A stretch of DNA of 64,000 nucleotides. It comes from Pacificispira sp965223125. GTDB taxonomy: Bacteria; Pseudomonadota; Alphaproteobacteria; UBA8366; Aestuariispiraceae. Positions 57,914 to 64,000 of the stretch are shown in pieces. The notes below the pieces were generated by a model. The model saw only the letters and a list, made by a program, of their open reading frames with translations. It made no database searches and was not told the DNA's origin. The stretch's first letter is position 1. Every line of letters begins with the position of its first letter. The position numbers were made by a program, and so were the translations under genes. The stretch spans positions 372,001-436,000 of the forward strand of contig OZ244984.1 in the NCBI GenBank assembly GCA_965223125.1, in the 5' to 3' direction.

Positions 57914-58930
57914 GTGAAGCTATTCGGGAAAGACTTGGACACCGATCTCGTCATCGTCGCCGAGATCGGCGTCAATCATGAGGGTGATCCGCAGAAAGCT
58001 CGCGACCTGATTCGCCTCGCCGCCGGGGCGGGGGCGGATGCGGTGAAATTCCAGAGCTACACACCCGCTCGCTATGTCGCCGCCAGCAATCCGGAACGGC
58101 TGGCCCAGGTCACCGCGCGCAGTCTCGACGAAGCCGCACACCGGATGCTGGCGCGCGAAGCCGCCGATTGTGGCGTTGCCTTCCTTTCCACTCCGGTCAC
58201 CGAGGATTGGATCCCGCTGCTGTCCGAACTGGGAGCGGCAATCAAGATAGCCAGCGGCGATCTGGATTTCGAACTGGTCATTCGTGGCGCGGCACGAACC
58301 GGCAGACCGGTGATCCTGTCAGTCGGACTGGGAACCATCGAGGAAATTGATCGCGCCGTAAACTGGGTTCAACAGGAAGCTGGAGAGAATGCCCTGCCGG
58401 ATCGCCTGGCCCTGTTGCATTGCGTCAGCGCCTATCCGACACCGATTGAGCAGGCCAATATCAGCAATATCGATTTTCTGCGGGACCGCTATGGTCTGTC
58501 CGTCGGCTATTCCAATCATGTGATCGGCCCGGACGCCTGTCTGGCCGCGGTGGCACGGGGTGCCCAGATCCTAGAAATCCATTTCACGGATCAGAAAGAG
58601 GGGCGCACATTCCGGGACCATTCATTGTCGATGGATGCCGAGGATCTGGCCACCCTGATCCCCCAGGCCAAACGACTGCGGTCGGCGCTGGGTACGCCTG
58701 GCGCGATGCGCCAGCCCTGCGAGGTCGATAATCTGATGGCGATCCGCAAAACCATCGTCGCCGCCCGGCCGCTGGTGGTAGGAACTGTGCTGTCGATGTC
58801 CGACCTGATGTTCGTCCGTCCCAGAAATGGCCTGGCCTGTCACGAAACGGAGCGCGTCCTTGGACAATGCCTCAAACAGGCCGTCGCATTCGGCGATCCT
58901 ATTCTGCCGGACCATTTCCGCCCGTCATGA
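57914..58930 (+). CDS. NeuB-family nonulosonic acid (sialate/legionaminate-type) synthase
   Basis: A 338-residue protein starting at a GTG (57914) with GGAG upstream. The NeuB barrel is clear: IVAEIGVNHEGDPQKARDLI, AVKFQSYTPARYV, FLSTPVTEDWIPLL, IKIASGDLDFELVIRGAARTGRPVILSVGLG (in parts) and HCVSAYPTPIEQANI. The metal and catalytic region reads VGYSNHVIG and LEIHFTDQKEGRTFRDHSLS; the usual E-K-H-F-T is E-I-H-F-T here, keeping Glu and His but not Lys. A C-terminal SAF-type domain (IRKTIVAARPLVVGTVLSMSDL) is present. Such enzymes condense PEP with a six-carbon N-acyl sugar to give sialic, legionaminic or pseudaminic acid. Which one is made cannot be told. Confidence 0.88.
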   Translation: MKLFGKDLDTDLVIVAEIGVNHEGDPQKARDLIRLAAGAGADAVKFQSYTPARYVAASNPERLAQVTARSLDEAAHRMLAREAADCGVAFLSTPVTEDWIPLLSELGAAIKIASGDLDFELVIRGAARTGRPVILSVGLGTIEEIDRAVNWVQQEAGENALPDRLALLHCVSAYPTPIEQANISNIDFLRDRYGLSVGYSNHVIGPDACLAAVARGAQILEIHFTDQKEGRTFRDHSLSMDAEDLATLIPQAKRLRSALGTPGAMRQPCEVDNLMAIRKTIVAARPLVVGTVLSMSDLMFVRPRNGLACHETERVLGQCLKQAVAFGDPILPDHFRPS

Positions 58931-60316
58931 TCCAAAGGATGCGTTCTGGTTCGGCACGGTCCCGTCAGCGCTGGATTTAGGCACGTCCATCGGAAACCAC
59001 AGCGTTACCTCCAAGCCTCCACCCGATGCCGCCGCGATTCGCATGGTGGCCCCAATCACCAAACAGAACCGCTTGGTCAGAGCCAGTCCCAACCCGGTAC
59101 CCCCACTACCGCGCCGGAACGGATCAGTGAATTGGCGGAATGGTTCCCCGGCCTGGGCTATCTCCTCGGGCTTCATGCCAGGTCCATGGTCGCGCACCCG
59201 CACCTCATATCCCTGATCCTTTGCTGCAATGACGATTTCAATAACGCCGTTGCGGGGACTGAATTTCGAGGCATTCGACAACAGATTGGCAACGCATTGT
59301 AGGGCGAGCCGCCGGTCCGTCCGCACCATGGCCGAAATGTCCGACCCGCTTACGTCGATCTGTCCGCCCCGGGCAATGAAGGTCGGTTGCAGAAACTTCA
59401 CCCCATCCCGGATGACGTCGTTCAGGTTGACAGATTCGATCACTGCACCCGGCATTTCGGCATCCAGCTTGGAGTAGGTCAGGATATCATTGATCAGGGA
59501 TAGCAGTACGTTCCCGCTCATCCGGATATCCGCCAGGTAATCTTCCTGTTTCTGATTCAGACTGCCGTATATCCGCATCATCAACAATTCGGAGAAACCG
59601 ATGATGGCATTCAGCGGGGTGCGCAATTCATGACTGACACTTGCCAGAAACCGCGCCTGGGAGGCCGATGCCATCTCCGCCTTGAGCCGGGCCTGATGTT
59701 CCCGCATGGCAAGATCTCGATGACGCAGGATCAGGACGAATATTCCAACCACGGCGACGAGGCTGGCAACCAGCAACACGCCATTGAGGATTAGCATCCG
59801 ACGCTGCCCATCGATAATTCCGCCTCGCTGATTGATCCAGAGCTCCCCATGAATGACCTGCCGAGCCCATCCGTGCAGCGGAAACCAAGCCTCATCCATC
59901 AGGGCAATAGCCACCCGCCCCGCCGACCCGTCCCGAAAAGAAGGGTCAGCCGTCAATGCATCAAGCCTAACCAACATATCATTCAATATACGGAGTATCT
60001 CGATATGTTCCGGTAGACCAAGTAATGGCTCTACATCCGCTGAAGCAATTACTTTAAGCCTAGAGAAAAGAATATCCATCCGCAGACGCACATCTTCGTA
60101 AGAAGCTTCCGGTGCGTTGGCAACATAGAGTTCCAAAGATTTCGAAAGTCTTAAGAAGTCGACTTCAGTCTGAGATGTTGCCCAATAGTTTGAGCGAAGA
60201 GACAAGGATAGGGAATCAATTTGGATAAACATCACGAACAATATAATTCCAGAGCCGACAATGAACAGAATCGCCGACCCCAAAAACCATTCCGCGCGAC
60301 CTATCCTTAGCTTCAT
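58925..60316 (-). CDS. Membrane sensor histidine kinase
   Basis: A 463-residue kinase. TM1 is at about 11-32, a periplasmic helical region runs to about 172, and TM2 at 174-197. The HisKA phosphoacceptor is FLASVSHELRTPLNAIIGF (His229); the ATPase domain has the N box CVANLLSNASKFS, VRDHGPGMKPEEIA and GSGGTGLGLALTKRF. No HAMP or PAS domain is evident and no response regulator gene lies nearby, so it is an orphan kinase. It overlaps the start-side neighbour, the SUOX-fold periplasmic protein, by four bases, suggesting the two form one sensing unit. Its 3' end overlaps the NeuB-like gene end by six bases (convergent). Confidence 0.93.
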   Translation of the reverse strand: MKLRIGRAEWFLGSAILFIVGSGIILFVMFIQIDSLSLSLRSNYWATSQTEVDFLRLSKSLELYVANAPEASYEDVRLRMDILFSRLKVIASADVEPLLGLPEHIEILRILNDMLVRLDALTADPSFRDGSAGRVAIALMDEAWFPLHGWARQVIHGELWINQRGGIIDGQRRMLILNGVLLVASLVAVVGIFVLILRHRDLAMREHQARLKAEMASASQARFLASVSHELRTPLNAIIGFSELLMMRIYGSLNQKQEDYLADIRMSGNVLLSLINDILTYSKLDAEMPGAVIESVNLNDVIRDGVKFLQPTFIARGGQIDVSGSDISAMVRTDRRLALQCVANLLSNASKFSPRNGVIEIVIAAKDQGYEVRVRDHGPGMKPEEIAQAGEPFRQFTDPFRRGSGGTGLGLALTKRFCLVIGATMRIAAASGGGLEVTLWFPMDVPKSSADGTVPNQNASFGS

Positions 60317-60846
60317 GGCAATACAACGATCTTAGTTACTTGCCATACCATTTTGCTCACTTCAGCCGAAGTATGGTGCACATTTGGATAAATGATCCAT
60401 AATGGTCCCTTGTCACGCACTGACATTCGGTCGCCGTTATGGGTATCGGCGAGAAGCACGTCGAAGGTGGTAATATCCCCGACGGGAATGTCGATGAAAT
60501 AGTCGTTCAGGGCATAGGCCGTCAGCAGATTTCCCGTCGCGCCGACATGGGCCAGAATATCTGCCATCCTGACACCTTCGAAAGTCTGTTTACCCTGTGT
60601 CCAGGGAGTCGTGGTCGTGACGGCATGTCTTGGAAGCGACTCCAGCATTTCAAAATCAAAAATCGCACCCGCATCAGTATTGCGGTTTTCAATGGCGCCT
60701 TCGACAGTCAGAATCACCGGTCCCTTTGGCGAACTGATTTCCGCAGCCAAAGATGCCCCTGAAAAAACCACCGCGATTATCAACGTAAGGCATGCTGAGA
60801 TTGCATAAAGCCGCAAGCAGTTCATTTTGTCACGATATGGTCGCAT
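60313..60846 (-). CDS. Periplasmic SUOX-fold protein lacking the molybdenum cysteine
   Basis: A 177-residue exported protein from the ATG at 60844-60846 (MRPYRDKMNCLRL); an ATG seven codons on is an alternative. A signal peptide precedes SLAAEISSPKGPV. The body resembles the sulfite-oxidase-type molybdopterin-binding fold: VILTVEGAIENRN, TPWTQGKQTFEGVRMADIL, LNDYFIDIPVGDI and MSVRDKGPLWIIYP. The mature part contains no cysteine at all, so the cysteine that ligates Mo in sulfite-oxidase enzymes is absent and catalysis is unlikely. Its four-base overlap with the histidine kinase gene suggests a periplasmic sensing partner. Confidence 0.75.
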   Translation of the reverse strand: MRPYRDKMNCLRLYAISACLTLIIAVVFSGASLAAEISSPKGPVILTVEGAIENRNTDAGAIFDFEMLESLPRHAVTTTTPWTQGKQTFEGVRMADILAHVGATGNLLTAYALNDYFIDIPVGDITTFDVLLADTHNGDRMSVRDKGPLWIIYPNVHHTSAEVSKMVWQVTKIVVLP

Positions 60847-60968
60847 TTTGTGATCCCATGCCTCATTTAAATAACCGATACTTGGCACTGTACTGTTAAG
60901 ATGATTAAGAACCGGTTAATCAAGGAGTGTACACCTCCCTGTTTAAAGTGCGAAAAATAGGTAATACA

Positions 60969-61862
60969 ATGTCAAAACAAACCCTCTTTCTCCCGGATCG
61001 GGGTATCGATCATCTGGTGCTTGCGGTCAATACGCTGGCCGAGGCAAGCGATACATATGAACGGCTGGGATTCACGCTCACACCCCGTGCCGTGCACCCC
61101 TGGGGTACCGCAAACCGTCTGGCGCAACTGCATGGTAATTTCCTTGAGGTTCTAGAAGTCGCGCATCCTGAGAAGCTGTTTCCCCATACGCCGAACCAAT
61201 TCAGTTTCGGTGCCTATCTCGACCAATACCTGAAGTATCGCGAAGGTTTGGGGATGCTGGTATTCGAAAGCCGGGATGCGCGGGCTGACCGCGATCTGTT
61301 CGCCGCCCGTGGCCTGCCCGACTTGGATGCATTCGATTTCGAGCGTCAGGCGATACTGCCGGATGGTCAGTCTGTGCGGGTCGCCTTCTCTCTTGCCTTC
61401 GCGCCACCGCCAGAGACGCCGGATGCGGTCTTCTTCACCTGTCAGCAGCATGCACCCGAGTATTTCTGGAAACCTGCCTATCAGGTTCATCCGAATGGTG
61501 CCCTGACGGTCATTGAGGTTGCCATGATTGCAGAGAAACCCGGTGCCATGCGCCCGATCCTCGAAAAGCTCCAGGTCCCGGAAGCGGTCTCCGAGGACGC
61601 CGACGGTCTGACCTGCGAAACACTGCGCGGACGGGTGCGCGTGATGACTCCGGCGTCCCATCATGACTGGTATGGCGAAGAGAAGGCATCCAATGCGCCG
61701 GACGGCCCACATTTCTCGGCCATGCGCATTGCCGTGTCGGATATCGAGGCAACCGCCGCCCTGCTTACCGCCAACGGGGTCGAGACACATTGGGCACGTG
61801 CGGGCTTGATCGTACCGGCACACAGGGTGCACGGTTGCAGTCTGGCCTTCGCACAGATCTAA
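60969..61862 (+). CDS. VOC-superfamily (glyoxalase/bleomycin-resistance fold) protein
   Basis: A 297-residue protein starting at the ATG at 60969. The first VOC module opens GIDHLVLAVNTLAEASDTYERLGFTLTPRAVHPWGTANRLAQL (in parts: GIDHLVLAVNTLAEA, YERLGFTLTP, TANRLAQL) with the metal histidine in DHLV; the C-terminal module contains FSAMRIAVSDIEATAALL and HRVHGCSLAFAQI. This tandem arrangement is that of the Glyoxalase-like/Glyoxalase_5 group of unknown substrate. It begins about 120 bp from the divergent SUOX-fold gene. Confidence 0.85.
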   Translation: MSKQTLFLPDRGIDHLVLAVNTLAEASDTYERLGFTLTPRAVHPWGTANRLAQLHGNFLEVLEVAHPEKLFPHTPNQFSFGAYLDQYLKYREGLGMLVFESRDARADRDLFAARGLPDLDAFDFERQAILPDGQSVRVAFSLAFAPPPETPDAVFFTCQQHAPEYFWKPAYQVHPNGALTVIEVAMIAEKPGAMRPILEKLQVPEAVSEDADGLTCETLRGRVRVMTPASHHDWYGEEKASNAPDGPHFSAMRIAVSDIEATAALLTANGVETHWARAGLIVPAHRVHGCSLAFAQI

Positions 61863-61877
61863 AGGCAGAAGTACACA

Positions 61878-62408
61878 ATGACAGCTGAACCGGTGCACAG
61901 AACATCAGCAGGATGGAACGGCTATGCCTTCATAGTCATCATCCTGCTTGCCTTGTCAGGCTGCCAGTCCACCGGGCAATCCACTGGGCAGTCGGATGCA
62001 TCGCCGCGCCCGGCGGATGTTTACAGCGGTTACTTCATTTGGGATTCCGAACGCAGTCAGGGTGATGCTGCCTTGCAATGCATCCGCCTGACATTCGAAT
62101 CCAGCGAAACCCTGTCAGACGGGCGATTGCGCCTGACCGGAACATCGCGCTACATCACCGGCCCGAATGATGACATCGATTATGTCCAAGCCGAACTGAT
62201 CTATACACCAGCGACCGGCGCTTTCGAATTATGGGAGCGCAATGCAACCAATGAGAATTTCATTGAAAACGGAAAATTCGTTGGCTCATTCCGACAGGGC
62301 ACACTGTTCCTGGATGGATTTTGGATTGGTGAGAACGATCCAGAATCCGGTCGATTGACCCTGCGGCAGGGAACCGATGCACCCTGTACTCTGGCGATGG
62401 ACGCCTGA
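61878..62408 (+). CDS. Lipoprotein of unknown function
   Basis: A 176-residue predicted lipoprotein. The N-terminal signal contains YAFIVIILLALSGC with the lipobox LSGC (Cys29), followed by a tandem STGQ repeat (QSTGQSTGQSD) typical of a flexible linker. The body, DVYSGYFIWDSERSQGDAALQC to the end, looks all-beta and ends CTLAMDA; nothing in it identifies a function. It starts 15 bp after the VOC gene and may share its transcript. Confidence 0.7.
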   Translation: MTAEPVHRTSAGWNGYAFIVIILLALSGCQSTGQSTGQSDASPRPADVYSGYFIWDSERSQGDAALQCIRLTFESSETLSDGRLRLTGTSRYITGPNDDIDYVQAELIYTPATGAFELWERNATNENFIENGKFVGSFRQGTLFLDGFWIGENDPESGRLTLRQGTDAPCTLAMDA

Positions 62409-62463
62409 TGCCATGGAGTCCCGCTTTATCGCAAATCAATCTCAATCGGATTCCTCTCTGGAT

Positions 62464-63072
62464 TCATACATTTCCATTACGCCGCATTGCCTGTGCAAGA
62501 TCTGAATTACCCCCAGCTTCCAGGCGATCCGCTATTTCCGCCGCGATATCCGGGTTCTTATTCTGTGACAGCTTAGCCTTGCCGTCGACCCCTTCGATCC
62601 GCATCTCGAATGCAATAATGCCACGCCGCATACCTGCCATGAAGTCTGGATCGGTCTGATCAGGAGACCATCCCCCCTCTCCCTCATATTGCTGCGACAG
62701 GCGTCTCATCAGGGTGCTGATCCGGGCTTCATCCTCTAGCACCTCCGGACACCCTGTAACCCGGGCCAGAACATAGTTCCATGTCGGAACCGCCTTTGCC
62801 GGGTCAGGAAACCAGCGCGGCGAAACATAGCCATGGGGGCCGGAAAAAATCGCCTGGGCGACCCGCTTTCCATCGAATAGCCGCCAATGAGGATTTATGC
62901 GGGCAAGATGACCATAGAGAACACCGTCGTCGATCATCATGGGAAGAGGCGACACGAAAGGCATATCCTCCGAATTGTCACCTGCACTGACCAGCATTCC
63001 GAATCCATTATTCTCGATAAATGCGAAAATTTCCGCTGAATCGACGACTCTAAATATCTCTGGTAGAAACAT
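62464..63072 (-). CDS. PaiB-like FMN-binding protein
   Basis: A 202-residue protein of the FMN-binding negative transcriptional regulator (PaiB) family. The ATG at 63070-63072 gives the family start MFLPEIFRVVDSAEIFAFIENNGFGMLVS; longer in-frame extension lacks similarity. LYGHLARINPHWRLFDGKRVAQAIFSGPHGYVSPRWF (in parts: GHLARINPHW, FSGPHGYVSPRWF), VPTWNYVLARVTG and GIIAFEMRIEGVDGKAKLSQNK follow the family pattern, which is a split-barrel flavin reductase-like fold. Regulatory function in most members is not shown. Confidence 0.92.
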   Translation of the reverse strand: MFLPEIFRVVDSAEIFAFIENNGFGMLVSAGDNSEDMPFVSPLPMMIDDGVLYGHLARINPHWRLFDGKRVAQAIFSGPHGYVSPRWFPDPAKAVPTWNYVLARVTGCPEVLEDEARISTLMRRLSQQYEGEGGWSPDQTDPDFMAGMRRGIIAFEMRIEGVDGKAKLSQNKNPDIAAEIADRLEAGGNSDLAQAMRRNGNV

Positions 63073-63295
63073 GATCTTGATCCCTGATGCAATTTCGCTC
63101 TTTACCAAAGTATCTGACACTGACTCCGTGTGATGACTAGGGACATTTTTCTCGGAATCACAGGACCATAACACAATCCGACTTGAAAGATTCACGGTTC
63201 CGGAATGAAACGACTTATGGTATAAGCGCTATGCATTTTGGGGGATCAATGAACGCGGTCGAAAGAAAACCGCTTCGGAAACTGAAAAAAGCCAC

Positions 63296-63661
63296 ATGAC
63301 AAGTCCATATCTGGATAAGCCTCGGCGAGAGCTGGAACAGGCCCTTAGGGACTGCGGTCGGTCTCACGATGCGGTTGGTGGCGCGCGTATCGCCCATCAT
63401 GCCAGATATGCGGGCATCAGGTCCATGACGCGTGGATCATGGTATATTGTCTATGTCGCCACGCTTCTGGCAACCGGTGCCATCGTTGCAACTTTCGGAT
63501 TGCCGATCGCTCAATTGGCGCAGCAGCCCAATCCAAATGGTCTTTCCGATATTGAGCCTGCATCCGGTCCTTCTGCGACCGTTCCGATGCCGCATCCGGA
63601 AGAACGCGTGTTCGATTTCGGTACACTTCCTGTTTCAGGACTCCTAGAGCCGGAAGAGTGA
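63296..63661 (+). CDS. Small single-pass membrane protein of unknown function
   Basis: A 121-residue protein with a basic N-terminal cytoplasmic part, one membrane segment (about 50-72: YIVYVATLLATGAIVATFGLP) and a Pro-rich C-terminal tail that ends LLEPEE. No family is recognised. It ends 7 bp before the convergent chemoreceptor gene. Coding potential is supported by GC-rich third positions; its function is unknown. Confidence 0.55.
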   Translation: MTSPYLDKPRRELEQALRDCGRSHDAVGGARIAHHARYAGIRSMTRGSWYIVYVATLLATGAIVATFGLPIAQLAQQPNPNGLSDIEPASGPSATVPMPHPEERVFDFGTLPVSGLLEPEE

Positions 63662-63668
63662 GGCGGAA

Positions 63669-64000
63669 TTACACCCGCAGGGACCGGTAGAGGGCGAGCC
63701 CTTCCTGAGCCAGATCATTCGCAACAGCGACTGATTCCGAAATAGTCGACAGGGTTTCATTCACATCGCTGACAGCCATGGCCGCATTCTGAAGACTGCC
63801 CGCCATTTCCTGTGTTGTAGCAGTCTGCTGTTCCACAGTAGCGGAAACGCTGATGACACTGTCCTGCAGTGTCTCCACCGCCCCGCGTATCGTCTGTAAC
63901 CGCGCGACCACATCCGACGAAACAGTCTGCATCCCGCCGATCTCCTTGGATATCTGTTCCGTTGCACGGGTGACCTGTCCCGCCAGCCCCTTCACTTCGG
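63669..64000 (-). CDS. Methyl-accepting chemotaxis protein, C-terminal fragment at window edge
   Basis: Only the last 110 or so codons are inside the window; the frame is open to the edge (EVKGLAGQVTRATEQISKEI is the start of the visible part). This is the helix after the receptor signalling tip, with QTVSSDVVARLQTIRGAVETL and ISVSATVEQQTATTQEMAGSL (in parts). The gene continues beyond 64000. It ends 7 bp from the convergent small membrane-protein gene. Confidence 0.92.
   Translation of the reverse strand, partial: EVKGLAGQVTRATEQISKEIGGMQTVSSDVVARLQTIRGAVETLQDSVISVSATVEQQTATTQEMAGSLQNAAMAVSDVNETLSTISESVAVANDLAQEGLALYRSLRV

Noticed and set aside
1..64000. tRNA, rRNA, CRISPR arrays, prophage or toxin-antitoxin genes
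   Set aside because: Reading the intergenic regions on both strands gave no cloverleaf with CCA end, no regularly spaced identical repeats, and no phage or toxin-antitoxin gene families.

Overview
The window looks like part of a GC-rich alphaproteobacterial chromosome. The glyQ-glyS-(methyltransferase)-ppdK arrangement, the CTCCCCC...GGGGGAG and CCGGATCAAGTCCGG type intergenic palindromes, the Tat/SPFH/Liv gene styles and the GC-rich codon use all fit a free-living, metabolically versatile, flagellated member such as a Rhodospirillales-like marine or soil bacterium. The genus cannot be fixed from the sequence. No tRNA, rRNA, CRISPR array or phage region was seen; one intact insertion sequence is present.

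Layout. 1-7.3 kb (minus): glyQ, glyS, a methyltransferase and the start of ppdK (cut by the window edge), preceded by a secreted protein of unknown function. 7.5-8.4 kb (plus): a periplasmic cyclophilin and a tiny YjfB-like protein. 8.6-18.0 kb (plus): a complete 2-aminoethylphosphonate (AEP) unit. phnW, phnA and phnY turn AEP into acetate plus phosphate by way of phosphonoacetaldehyde and phosphonoacetate; then come an EamA transporter and an AEP-type ABC importer (binding protein, ATPase, fused permease). 18.0-27.6 kb: a LysR regulator divergent from a polyamine-type ABC importer followed by a class III aminotransferase, a BKACE-type keto-acid cleavage enzyme, an acetylpolyamine-deacetylase-like protein and a FAD oxidoreductase.

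27.7-42.0 kb (minus) is the most unusual region: twelve tightly packed genes reading from 42 kb down to 27.7 kb. They are a Liv-type ABC importer (two permeases, binding protein, LivG), a LivF ATPase fused to a Tm-1/UPF0261 domain, the matching TIM-barrel 'PEP hydrolase' protein, a long flotillin, a SRPBCC protein, a SRPBCC-quinone oxidoreductase fusion, a FAH-family hydrolase, an alpha/beta hydrolase and an amidohydrolase. A divergent GntR/FCD regulator (42.5 kb) is translationally coupled to a second, degenerate TIM-barrel paralogue, and the intervening DNA carries repeated motifs. I infer an uptake-and-degradation operon for an unidentified organic substrate, with a membrane-scaffold component.

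43.9-50.4 kb: an intact IS1595-family element with an 8-bp target duplication, a methyl-accepting chemotaxis protein, a GNAT acetyltransferase and a lower-GC pair of exported proteins (DUF3142-like plus a 721-residue helical-repeat-like protein). 50.4-64 kb: ilvC with a clear terminator; a LegB-like sugar-nucleotide dehydratase, an esterase, cysD and cysNC (PAPS synthesis), a dienelactone-hydrolase-like protein and a NeuB-family nonulosonate synthase; a histidine kinase coupled to a periplasmic SUOX-fold protein without any cysteine; a VOC protein, a lipoprotein, a PaiB-like FMN protein, a small membrane protein and the C-terminal end of another chemotaxis receptor at the window edge.
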